64,000 bases of DNA. Origin: Ruminobacter sp. (GTDB lineage: Bacteria; Pseudomonadota; Gammaproteobacteria; Enterobacterales; Succinivibrionaceae). Below are positions 53,832 through 61,476 of this stretch, piece by piece. Positions within the stretch are counted from its first letter, which is position 1; the number at the start of each line of letters is the position of its first letter. The DNA lies in the NCBI GenBank assembly GCA_017940385.1, contig JAGAYS010000056.1, positions 36,484-100,483 on the forward strand, written 5' to 3'. The notes beneath the pieces were generated by a model, which saw only the letters and a program-made list of their open reading frames with translations, did no database searches and was not told where the DNA came from. A program made the translations under genes and the position numbers.

Positions 53832-54848
53832 TTACGGATTAACGGTATCACCTGTCATGATGTCGAACTTAAGCCTTGCCACGTATGCGCGTTCCTCCTC
53901 GGAAAGCCTGCCTGTAAATGCATGCACAAGTGCAGCATCCGCAGGGTCAGACTCATAAGAGTACTCGGCCGTAAGCTTTGCCCATCTGACTAATGCCCTG
54001 GTACTCATTGGTACGGACATATAGACATGATTAGGCACCGGATCAAGGTGAGACTTTCTTATTTCAGAAGCCACCTTTACCATTCCGGACAGAAGTCCTT
54101 CATCAGCATCAGGCACAACCTTCTTAAGCAGCTTCAGTTCCTCTTCAGACGACATGTAGTCGCATCCGATGAATCTGAATCTGTCGAGAAAGGCTGCATT
54201 GAGGAGCTGAGTCCCGTGATAGGTGCCTCTGGAGCCCCTGCCGCAGGTATTGGCCGTTACCACCAGTCTGAAGGACGGGTGAGGCTTTATCACTTCTCCG
54301 TTATTTTGTATCACGACGAGGTTTCGCCCTTCCAGAACGTCATTGAGTCCCGAAAGTTCAGCAGCATCGGCCAAATCTATTTCATTAAGAATAAGAATAT
54401 AACCGTACTTCATGGCTCTTGCCAGAGCGCCGTGCACAAACACCAGCTCATTTTTTACAATGGTTGGATGACCAATCAGATCCGCCAGCTCAAAACGGCC
54501 GTTGACGGTTAATGAAACCGTCGGCCATTTCAGAACTGCCGCAGCCTGAATTACCATCGATGTCTTTCCGCAGCCGCTTGGGCCGTAGAGGTAAAGAGCA
54601 TCTCCGGAAGACTTTCCCAGAAAAGACAGAAGGTTACGCAGAAGCCCCGTATTGAACACATAGTCAGTTGCCGGCTCAGCCAGGTACTGACATGACGTAT
54701 CAAACACGGGAACCTCCAGGCTTACGCCGTCAAGTTCATGAATACCGAACTCCGCACCGGCATCCGCCTTGCGTACGGTCACTGGAAATTCATCACGGGT
54801 AACATTTTCTGACACTTCGGTGTTAGTCTTATCATTTAATTTACGCAT
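53832..54848 (-). CDS. MoxR/CbbQ-like AAA+ ATPase
   Basis: A 338-residue AAA_5-type ATPase. I start at ATG 54848 because AAGGAGAAAAAC is directly upstream; the frame opens at 55010. Walker A is YGPSGCGKTS (about 86-94), Walker B ILILNEIDLAD (about 151) and the sensor-like VVTANT. The nearest families are CbbQ/NorQ/CobS-type, which remodel partners together with a VWA-domain protein. No VWA gene is seen nearby. CobS-like ATPases occur in SXT/R391-type conjugative elements. It is 356 bp after traH on the same strand, so it may belong to the tra set. Confidence 0.85.
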   Translation of the reverse strand: MRKLNDKTNTEVSENVTRDEFPVTVRKADAGAEFGIHELDGVSLEVPVFDTSCQYLAEPATDYVFNTGLLRNLLSFLGKSSGDALYLYGPSGCGKTSMVIQAAAVLKWPTVSLTVNGRFELADLIGHPTIVKNELVFVHGALARAMKYGYILILNEIDLADAAELSGLNDVLEGRNLVVIQNNGEVIKPHPSFRLVVTANTCGRGSRGTYHGTQLLNAAFLDRFRFIGCDYMSSEEELKLLKKVVPDADEGLLSGMVKVASEIRKSHLDPVPNHVYMSVPMSTRALVRWAKLTAEYSYESDPADAALVHAFTGRLSEEERAYVARLKFDIMTGDTVNP

Positions 54849-55204
54849 GTTTTTCTCCTTAAGCGTAACAGCGCGGCCGGGAATAATATCCGCATACCGC
54901 AAAACAGGGCCTGAGCCCTCACCCCGGAAACCTGAAGGTTCCGGACCACATGCCTTCACGGAAGACATCATCGTCTCCTGACGGAGACATGACTGCGGGA
55001 CATGAGTCACCGCAGAAGAAACAAGGAGAAAAATCTGAATATGATTATCCTTATGTGTTTTTTATTCTGTTTTGTTGTTCTGCTTTTATGTTTTTCCGTA
55101 TGTCTTTATCTTTTCCATTTTTATATGCCGTTTAACATCATGGACTGATGGAGCCGGACGTCGTCCGACTGTCATCAGCAGGACACCAGGCCCGGGAGCA
55201 TGAA
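54849..55204. other. Gap between traH and the AAA gene
   Basis: 356 bp. It contains a ~20-nt hairpin (CTCCTGACGGAG, 54973-54984) and T-rich sequence near 55040-55110. It is the likely promoter region of the AAA gene. No gene is supported. Confidence 0.35.
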
Positions 55205-56593
55205 TTATTCATCTGCCGTAAGCATGCCCTCTGGAACATAATCCTTCTCTGGAAGAAGCTCCATGTAATCAAGATATATTCTTCCCAAATCACTGAATTC
55301 TCCAAACACGCCGTTAAGTTCGGAGCTTTCACGTTCAAGCTCCTCCCTGACTTCATTTATCTGGCTCTCCAGGAGGCCGGAATAGGCACTCCCGGACATT
55401 CTGACGCGTGACGACGCCTCGGAAAGATATCTTGAGGTGAGATTACGGGCATACAGCAGAGCCATAATGCCTGAAGTCTTCTCCACGAACATCTCGGCTG
55501 CATTTTCGTTTCGGGAGGCAAGATTACGGATCATGGAGCCAACGCCTTCGGGCAGGGTATTCAGAAAAGAGGACTCCTCTTCCGAAAAAGCTCCTTCATT
55601 GCGGGCATAGCGGTAAATGATGCCCCTGTCCGTACCGTTACCCATAAAATATCTTCTGATAAGGGTTCCGAATCCCCTGATTACCGCATGTTCCGTTATA
55701 AGGTTAAGGCAGCCGCCGGCGCGATCTTCGCATACATACGGATAAACCTCGCCTCCAGCCACCAGATCCTTAAGGGTAATCTTCATTCCGGAAACCAGTC
55801 TGACATCACTGCCGTCAGAACTTACAATCACGGTACCGGTAAGACTCATTACCGCCTCAGCAAGCTTTCTGTCCCGGTTCATTACCGGATCCTTAATCAG
55901 GAGATTCCACATGATATTTCCGGTTAACCCGGAGACCTCAGTCTCTTTTCCGGAAAGCTCTCCGAGTTTACCGTATACCGCAGCGGTATCCGTTGCAGTA
56001 TTAAGCTCAAACAGGTCTCCTAGCCCTTCTGCCTGCCCAAGTAACGTCGCATCGTTGAGCCCCTTGCGTCCCACGGCAGCCAGACTGTCATTTACAATTC
56101 CCTCGGCAATCTGACAGCTGTTGCCGAAATACTGATTAAGGGACTGGACCTTACGCTGAAGTGTTTCAATGTGCTGGGCGCACTTCTCACACATGCTGCT
56201 GAGCGCAACCTCAAAGGCATACCCTTCGGCGTTGGCGGCTATTGCCCGCAGAAACCGGATAAACTCCTCTTTATTAATGTAGGAAAAGGAGCCTCCGTAA
56301 AGATCTATTCCCCGGCATCCGGATTTGAGCTTCGGTGCTGAAAATGACAGTACCGAAGTATTCTCGATACCATCTCTTATATTAACGGAGCCACCGGAAA
56401 TCACTCCGCGTCGCTGTGTTTTATAACTGTCAGGGACTGTAACTGTATGCATCTGCATGAATTGGCGACGTATTTCGTCATTAAGATCAGCTGATGCTTC
56501 GGTTGCAGAAAGACAGGATAAGACAAGTACCAGAGCACAAAGTCCCGTTCCCTTCTTTTTTTCCTTCTTCTTAATGAACGATCCTTTACTCAT
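55205..56593 (-). CDS. traH: TraH, conjugative pilus assembly protein
   Basis: A 462-residue protein of F-type TraH length. A signal peptide follows a basic start (MSKGSFIKKKEKKKGTG, then LCALVLVLSCLSATEASA). The mature part has the TraH block RRGVISGGSVNIRDGIENTSVLSFSAPKLKSGCRGIDLYGGSFSYI, the strongest evidence for the name. Paired Cys (SSMCEKCAQHIETL, NSCQIAEGIV) are also family-typical. The C-terminal coiled part is helical. In F, traH follows traF and trbB and precedes traG; here it is transcribed from a separate site 12 kb from traF. traG is not seen. Confidence 0.92.
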   Translation of the reverse strand: MSKGSFIKKKEKKKGTGLCALVLVLSCLSATEASADLNDEIRRQFMQMHTVTVPDSYKTQRRGVISGGSVNIRDGIENTSVLSFSAPKLKSGCRGIDLYGGSFSYINKEEFIRFLRAIAANAEGYAFEVALSSMCEKCAQHIETLQRKVQSLNQYFGNSCQIAEGIVNDSLAAVGRKGLNDATLLGQAEGLGDLFELNTATDTAAVYGKLGELSGKETEVSGLTGNIMWNLLIKDPVMNRDRKLAEAVMSLTGTVIVSSDGSDVRLVSGMKITLKDLVAGGEVYPYVCEDRAGGCLNLITEHAVIRGFGTLIRRYFMGNGTDRGIIYRYARNEGAFSEEESSFLNTLPEGVGSMIRNLASRNENAAEMFVEKTSGIMALLYARNLTSRYLSEASSRVRMSGSAYSGLLESQINEVREELERESSELNGVFGEFSDLGRIYLDYMELLPEKDYVPEGMLTADE

Positions 56594-56835
56594 GACAATA
56601 AATAACTTCCGGATTTAATGTGAATTCAATGAACATACAGCCACGGGAGACAGCCGCCAGATACAGGGCATTCCGCACCTCATGGTTTTAGGGAAATGTT
56701 ACGGCATATATAAGCCGCAATCGGTATGGAAAGCCTTGATACGGCGTAGCGGAACAAAAGGACGGACCTGAAACTCAGCGGTAAGCAAGGCCTGCGGGAA
56801 AGTGATGATAATGACTTTGTCAGGCTTAAAAAGAG

Positions 56836-56869
56836 GAATCCCCCCGCACCGTACGGTGCGGAGGGATTC
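56836..56869 (-). terminator. Terminator of feoB
   Basis: GAATCCC with a CCGCACC extension pairs with GGTGCGG and GGGATTC over a GTAC loop, with one mismatch. On the minus strand the stem is followed by CTCTTTTT. It starts about 30 bp after the feoB stop. Confidence 0.85.
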
Positions 56870-56897
56870 ACTTCCTGAAAGTCATCAGGTATATCAG

Positions 56898-59240
56898 TTA
56901 GTCTTTAACGAACTCAAAGCTGATACTCTGTTCGGTAGCAGGAGCCTTCTTAATGAAGAGAATATAGGCAATCACCAGAAGGAACGCTATGGAAATGCCG
57001 GTCCACAGACTGAACGGAGCCACGCCTGCAAACACCAGACCGAACTGATACACCACCATGGCGATGCCGTAACTCAGTCCCAGCTGATATGCGATGGCAA
57101 TCCAGAACAGACGGGAGCTGCCGATTTCCTTCCTGAGCACACCGACGGCGGCAACACAAGGAATGGTGAAGAGGTTGAAAATCACGAAGGCAAATGCGGC
57201 AAGAACACCTTTAATTCCGAGTTCATCCACATGGAACATGCGGTTTTTGATTGCGGTGTAGAAGGCATTGGTCTGCTCTTCACTTTCGGCAAGCTCTTCA
57301 TCGGAAGCGTCATCTTCTGGTTCCTCAGGTTCATCCACGCCGACAAACACCGCCATGGTACTTACAATGGCCTCCTTGGCAACAAGGCCGGTAATTACCG
57401 CAACTGAAGCACGGTAGTCATCAAAGCCAAGCGGAGCGAACACGCCGGAGACAGGTCTTACAAGGTCTGCCACCAGACTGTTGTCGGTATCGGAATCATC
57501 AAGCATTTCAAATCTGCCGTCTTCGGCAACGTAGCCGATATGGGAAACAAGCCAGAGAATGGTAACGCAAGGGAAAATGATTCGGCCGGCCTTGAATATG
57601 TAGCCCTTTACACGCTGCCATATGGAGAGAACTACAACTCGCAGCATAGGTCTGTGATAATCAGGGAGCTCCAGCATGAGTGATGACGCTGAGGACTTGA
57701 ACTGAGAGAACTTACTCAGGATGATTGCAGACAGAATTACAATGAATACGGCTGAAAGATACATAACCGGAGCAAACATTCTGAATTCGGTACCGAAAAT
57801 GTCAAATACCAGGAAATCGTTGAAAACTGCACCTGCCATGGTAATGATTACCGGAAGCTTGGCACTGCACGGAATCATGGTGGTTGTAAAAAGGGTCACC
57901 CTTCTTTCACTTTCAGAACCCAATGTTCTTGCGGTCATAAGTGCGGGTACACCGCAGCCTGAACCGATAAGATATGGAATGAAGGCACGGCCGCTCAAAC
58001 CGAAAGAATTAAAGATTCTGTCCAGAATAAACGCTGCCCTGGTCATGTATCCGCATTCTTCGAGAACAGATAACAGAAAGAACAGAATTATCATCTGCGG
58101 TACAAAACCAAGGACAGCCCCTACACCACCGACGACACCGTCGCTGACGAGAGAGGTAAGCCATTCAGATGCCCCGAGAGAGGTCATTGTTCCCGTAACT
58201 GCAGGAATGATTTCTTCTCCAAAAAGGGTATCATTGGCCCAGTCCGTTGCTATGGAGCCCAGCCAGCTCACGGAAATATAGTAAACGGCACACATAATAA
58301 GGATGAATATCGGGAATGCCATATATCTGTTAAGCACGACGGCATCAATTTTTGCAGAGAGGCCTGATTTCTTTCTGCCTTCTGCCGCCTGTGCTCCGCC
58401 GGCAACGCATTCACTGATAATGCGGTCAACGTAGTCATATCTGTCGGAAGCCATTGCCTGATATATGGTATCAAATCCGGAAGCAATATTGTTTTTTGCC
58501 GTTTCAACGGCAGCAAGCCACTTCTCATCTTTGGTAAGTGCTTCAGGACAGCTGTCACCGAGAACCGCACTCTTGGCATAGAAAAGCGCATGGCTTTTGT
58601 ACAGATTCGGGGTTACGTCGGCAACTGCGCTGAGTTCCCTGACAATTCTGTCACTGCCGAGATAAACAGGCTCAACAACGCCCCACTTTACGTTTCTGAG
58701 ATAATCCTCAAAAGCATTCAGTCCCTCACCTGAAGCGGCACTTATCGGAATAATGTCCGCATCAAGCATCTTGGACAGTTTTTCCAAATCGATGGAAATA
58801 TTGCGCTTCTTTACCTCGTCCCACATATTGAGGAGGACAACCATCGGCGCACCAAGCATTTTAAGTTCGAGAGTGAGGTAAAGGCTTCTTTCGAGGGAAG
58901 TGGCGTCAATAACGTTGACGATAAGCTCAGCGTCATTATCAAGCAGCTCAGTACTGGCCACAAGTTCGTCGGTTGACGCACTGTTTAATGAATAAATACC
59001 CGGAAGGTCAATAATCTGAATCCTGTCACCGTATGAACCTACGTGACGGCTTACGGTTACTCCTGGATAGTTACCGGTACGTACATTAAGATTACACAGG
59101 CGGTTAAACAGAGTACTTTTACCGCAGTTAGGATTACCGGCAAGCATGACATGAATGGAATCAGCCTTTTTTTCCTGATATTTCGGTGACACGCTGCCAA
59201 TTACTTTTTCAGAATCACAACAACCATGAAACGCTTTCAT
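56898..59240 (-). CDS. feoB: FeoB, ferrous iron transporter
   Basis: A 780-residue protein typical of FeoB. The N-terminal G domain has GNPNCGKSTLF (about residue 36), the G2/G3 boxes GNYPGVTVSR and DLPGIYSL, and NMWDE (G4). About ten membrane segments form two Gate motifs (GSGCGVPALMTARTL and IPCSAKLPVI). An acidic insert (EEPEDDASDEELAESEEQ) is near 650-670. FeoB imports Fe2+ under anaerobic or reducing conditions. It is directly adjacent to feoA (the feoA stop at 59241 abuts the feoB start). No feoC is seen. A three-copy operator lies upstream of feoA. Confidence 0.97.
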   Translation of the reverse strand: MKAFHGCCDSEKVIGSVSPKYQEKKADSIHVMLAGNPNCGKSTLFNRLCNLNVRTGNYPGVTVSRHVGSYGDRIQIIDLPGIYSLNSASTDELVASTELLDNDAELIVNVIDATSLERSLYLTLELKMLGAPMVVLLNMWDEVKKRNISIDLEKLSKMLDADIIPISAASGEGLNAFEDYLRNVKWGVVEPVYLGSDRIVRELSAVADVTPNLYKSHALFYAKSAVLGDSCPEALTKDEKWLAAVETAKNNIASGFDTIYQAMASDRYDYVDRIISECVAGGAQAAEGRKKSGLSAKIDAVVLNRYMAFPIFILIMCAVYYISVSWLGSIATDWANDTLFGEEIIPAVTGTMTSLGASEWLTSLVSDGVVGGVGAVLGFVPQMIILFFLLSVLEECGYMTRAAFILDRIFNSFGLSGRAFIPYLIGSGCGVPALMTARTLGSESERRVTLFTTTMIPCSAKLPVIITMAGAVFNDFLVFDIFGTEFRMFAPVMYLSAVFIVILSAIILSKFSQFKSSASSLMLELPDYHRPMLRVVVLSIWQRVKGYIFKAGRIIFPCVTILWLVSHIGYVAEDGRFEMLDDSDTDNSLVADLVRPVSGVFAPLGFDDYRASVAVITGLVAKEAIVSTMAVFVGVDEPEEPEDDASDEELAESEEQTNAFYTAIKNRMFHVDELGIKGVLAAFAFVIFNLFTIPCVAAVGVLRKEIGSSRLFWIAIAYQLGLSYGIAMVVYQFGLVFAGVAPFSLWTGISIAFLLVIAYILFIKKAPATEQSISFEFVKD

Positions 59241-59465
59241 TTACACAATCTCCACTTCAACCTTACCGGCGTCATCAGCGCCAACAATAACCTCATATCC
59301 CCTTACGGATATGGCCATCGGAGAGCCAAGCGGAGCCCTGTGGGTAACAATGAACACGGTTCCCGGCAGAAAACCCATTTCACACAAACGACGGTTTCTG
59401 GCACCTTCGGTCAACAGTCTGACAATTCTGCCAGTCTGCCCTTCCTTCATTTCATTCAGTATCAT
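59241..59465 (-). CDS. feoA: FeoA, ferrous iron transport accessory protein
   Basis: A 74-residue SH3-like protein, the standard FeoA length. It contains RLCEMGFLPGTVFIVTHRAPLGSPMAISVRGYEVIV, matching the FeoA family. FeoA interacts with the FeoB cytoplasmic domain and is needed for transport. The start is ATG 59465, with GAGAGA upstream. It is transcribed first, followed immediately by feoB. The upstream region carries three GTTAG-N6-CTAAC operators at 59720-59786. Confidence 0.95.
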   Translation of the reverse strand: MILNEMKEGQTGRIVRLLTEGARNRRLCEMGFLPGTVFIVTHRAPLGSPMAISVRGYEVIVGADDAGKVEVEIV

Positions 59466-59719
59466 TTTATCTCTCGATTTATCCGGGCGAAAGGAACATT
59501 ATCCATATGAATAACGCCCCTGCCAGGATCATATTTCAAACAAGTTTAATAATGTCATTAATCAGCTTCTGATCCGGCATTACCACGAAATGGTAGCACT
59601 GCATTACTCAGTCAGCCATGTTAACCATAGTGACGGCAGTATAGGCGTACATGAAAAACGTCTGTCGGGACCGGATCCGTGAGGCTTTATGCCTCTTATT
59701 CTTATTATTTCCTAATTAT

Positions 59720-59786
59720 GTTAGCTTTATCTAACAAAAAAGTTAGCTAATGCTAACATAACAAAAGCAGGTTAGCAATACCTAAC
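59720..59786. promoter_or_regulatory. Three-copy palindromic operator upstream of feoAB
   Basis: GTTAGCTTTATCTAAC (59720-59735), GTTAGCTAATGCTAAC (59742-59757) and GTTAGCAATACCTAAC (59771-59786) share GTTAG-N6-CTAAC, with start spacings of 22 and 29 bp. The second is a perfect palindrome. The sites lie 255-320 bp upstream of feoA. The TAGC-N4-GCTA core resembles MntR/DtxR-type sites; a metal-responsive repressor is likely, but no regulator gene is nearby. Confidence 0.7.
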
Positions 59787-59974
59787 AACAAAATTTCCCC
59801 CTGTTTTTTTTCTTAATGACGCAAAACACTGTTCTCACACGGTACAAGTTTTAATCAATCATCCATAAAAACGGCCACAAAGCAGACAAACAACACATTT
59901 TTCATACAATCAAAATGTTTTTTTGTATTTTTTCTTGCAATAAAACAAAAAACATTTAAAATTACTCGTGCTTT

Positions 59975-60065
59975 GGTGAGGTGTCCGAGTGGCTGAAGGA
60001 GCACGCCTGGAAAGTGTGTATACGTTTATCGCGTATCAAGGGTTCAAATCCCTTCCTCACCGCCA
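59975..60065 (+). tRNA. tRNA-Ser (GGA)
   Basis: A 91-nt class II tRNA. The acceptor stem GGTGAGG pairs with CCTCACC, followed by the G discriminator and an encoded CCA. The anticodon loop is CTGGAAA with anticodon GGA for serine. A long variable arm (GTATACGTTTATCGCGTATC) and the T-loop GGTTCAAATC are all present. It follows an AT-rich stretch and is not visibly linked to any attachment repeat here. Confidence 0.95.
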
Positions 60066-60439
60066 TTAACTTTCAAGTTTCCTGAACAACTTCAGGTTCC
60101 AGAAAAGCATTCAGATTTATCTTTTTTTAGTTACCCTTTATCTTCAGCTTTTTAATTATCATTTATATTCCTGTTTTCAATTAGCCCTGGCAGAACTTAT
60201 TACAGATTACAGCGACGTTACGGTTTTATCCGATTTTATATTGTCTGTCCTTAACCGTGCAGATTTCACCATGACTTTTATTACTGAACTGAACATGGCT
60301 TTTCATGTTTTGTGATTTTATGATTATGTTCAGTGGTTTTATGATTCTATGATTTCGTGAATACAGAATAATATCAGACCTTATTTGCTATATTCTGTAC
60401 ATTAGAAGCTGTCAGGACATGTACCTGACAGGCTATATT
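60066..60439. other. Intergenic, AT-rich, no gene
   Basis: 374 bp without a gene. It contains a 7-bp stem TGTCAGG/CCTGACA at 60410-60430, 10 bp from the yigZ stop, and an ACAGAATA/TATTCTGT pair (60363-60398). The TTTTATGATT word is repeated near 60300-60350. Confidence 0.4.
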
Positions 60440-61048
60440 TCATCTGTGCAGGAGTTCAAGATCGTGTTTCAGTGCGGATGAATTTTTTGCGCTTACAACT
60501 ATTCTGAAGTTGCATGACGATGCTGAAAAACTTCTTTCTGTCACCCTGCCTCCGTGTTTACGCACCAGTTGTTCGACGACATGCATTCCGGCAGGTTCAA
60601 CGGTAAAACTCAATTCCTCAAGATTTTCGGCATCCTTAACAGGCAGCTGTGTGAGAGCTTCCTTAATACTGTCCTGATATGCTCTTACCAGACCTCCCGT
60701 TCCCAGAAGAATTCCACCGAAATATCTGGTGACGACCACGGTTATTTCGCCGATACCGGAATGAACAAGAACATTAAGCATCGGACGTCCGGCCGTGCCC
60801 TTAGGTTCTCCGTCATCAGAACATCCCACAAAGGCTGTTTCATTTCCCTTGCCTGCATTGAAGGCATAACAGTTATGTCTTGCATCGGAGAACTCCTGTC
60901 TGATCTTTGCGAGAAAGGCTTCGGATGCTTCACTGCCGGCAGTATGACCGACACTGGTAATGAACCTGCTTTTTTTAATTACCAGCTCATTACGAAAAAT
61001 CTCTCCGGCATTCAGCGCCGGAACTTTGTAATCGGTGGTGTCGGACAT
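60440..61048 (-). CDS. yigZ: YigZ/IMPACT family protein
   Basis: A 202-residue protein starting at ATG 61048 (GGAGAAATTAAG upstream); a longer frame begins at 61120. The N-terminal UPF0029/IMPACT domain includes EPKGTAGRPMLNVLVHSGIGEITVVVTRYFGGILLGTGGL, the family hallmark, and the C-terminus has the second domain (LSFTVEPAGMHVVEQLVRKHGGRV). Function is not firmly established; family members are linked with translation or ribosome-related control. It is a normal chromosomal gene. Confidence 0.95.
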   Translation of the reverse strand: MSDTTDYKVPALNAGEIFRNELVIKKSRFITSVGHTAGSEASEAFLAKIRQEFSDARHNCYAFNAGKGNETAFVGCSDDGEPKGTAGRPMLNVLVHSGIGEITVVVTRYFGGILLGTGGLVRAYQDSIKEALTQLPVKDAENLEELSFTVEPAGMHVVEQLVRKHGGRVTERSFSASSCNFRIVVSAKNSSALKHDLELLHR

Positions 61049-61209
61049 CTTAATTTCTCCATGACTCATATAACGCCGCGAGGAGCACCTGTTCTGCGGG
61101 TAGCATGCGACGTTGGACATAAGATTTAGTAGGATAGCTTTAACTAGAATATTTTACCATCGTTAGCCTGTAGTCAGATTACAGATACTTCGGACATCGT
61201 CGCTATTCC

Positions 61210-61389
61210 ATGAAGACCTTACGTCATTGCAGCATCGTTATGCATATTCACGATGAGCCGGTTATTGAAGCCAATCCGCAAATGAGCCTCGATGCTGCAT
61301 GTGAACTGATGGGACGAACACCACCATGGGCTGACGGGCTCATTCTGGAAGCGGCAGGCTATATCACGCCTTTTTACAAAAAAGATTAA
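61210..61389 (+). pseudogene. Phage DNA polymerase (family A) C-terminal remnant
   Basis: A 59-codon frame MKTLRHCSIVMHIHDEPVIE, then SLDAACELMGRTPPWADGLILEA and GYITPFYKKD. The HDE at residues 14-16 matches motif C of family A DNA polymerases, where VHDE is the palm active-site sequence, and PWADGLPLxxxGY is common at the C-terminus of phage enzymes. The rest of the ~600-residue enzyme is missing and no other phage gene adjoins it, so it is a relic. It has no good ribosome binding site. Confidence 0.7.
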
Positions 61390-61476
61390 CAATCACTTAA
61401 TCGAGATCTTAGTCGGTAACTTGGTCGGTCACTACCGATCAAGCTGTCTTTGACTCGATTGCCATGATTGAACATG

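Noticed and set aside
59720-59786. Fur box for feoAB
   Set aside because: The sites do not follow the GATAAT hexamer pattern. They are GTTAG-N6-CTAAC repeats.
60066-60439. Attachment site next to tRNA-Ser
   Set aside because: No second copy of the tRNA 3' end was seen in the window.
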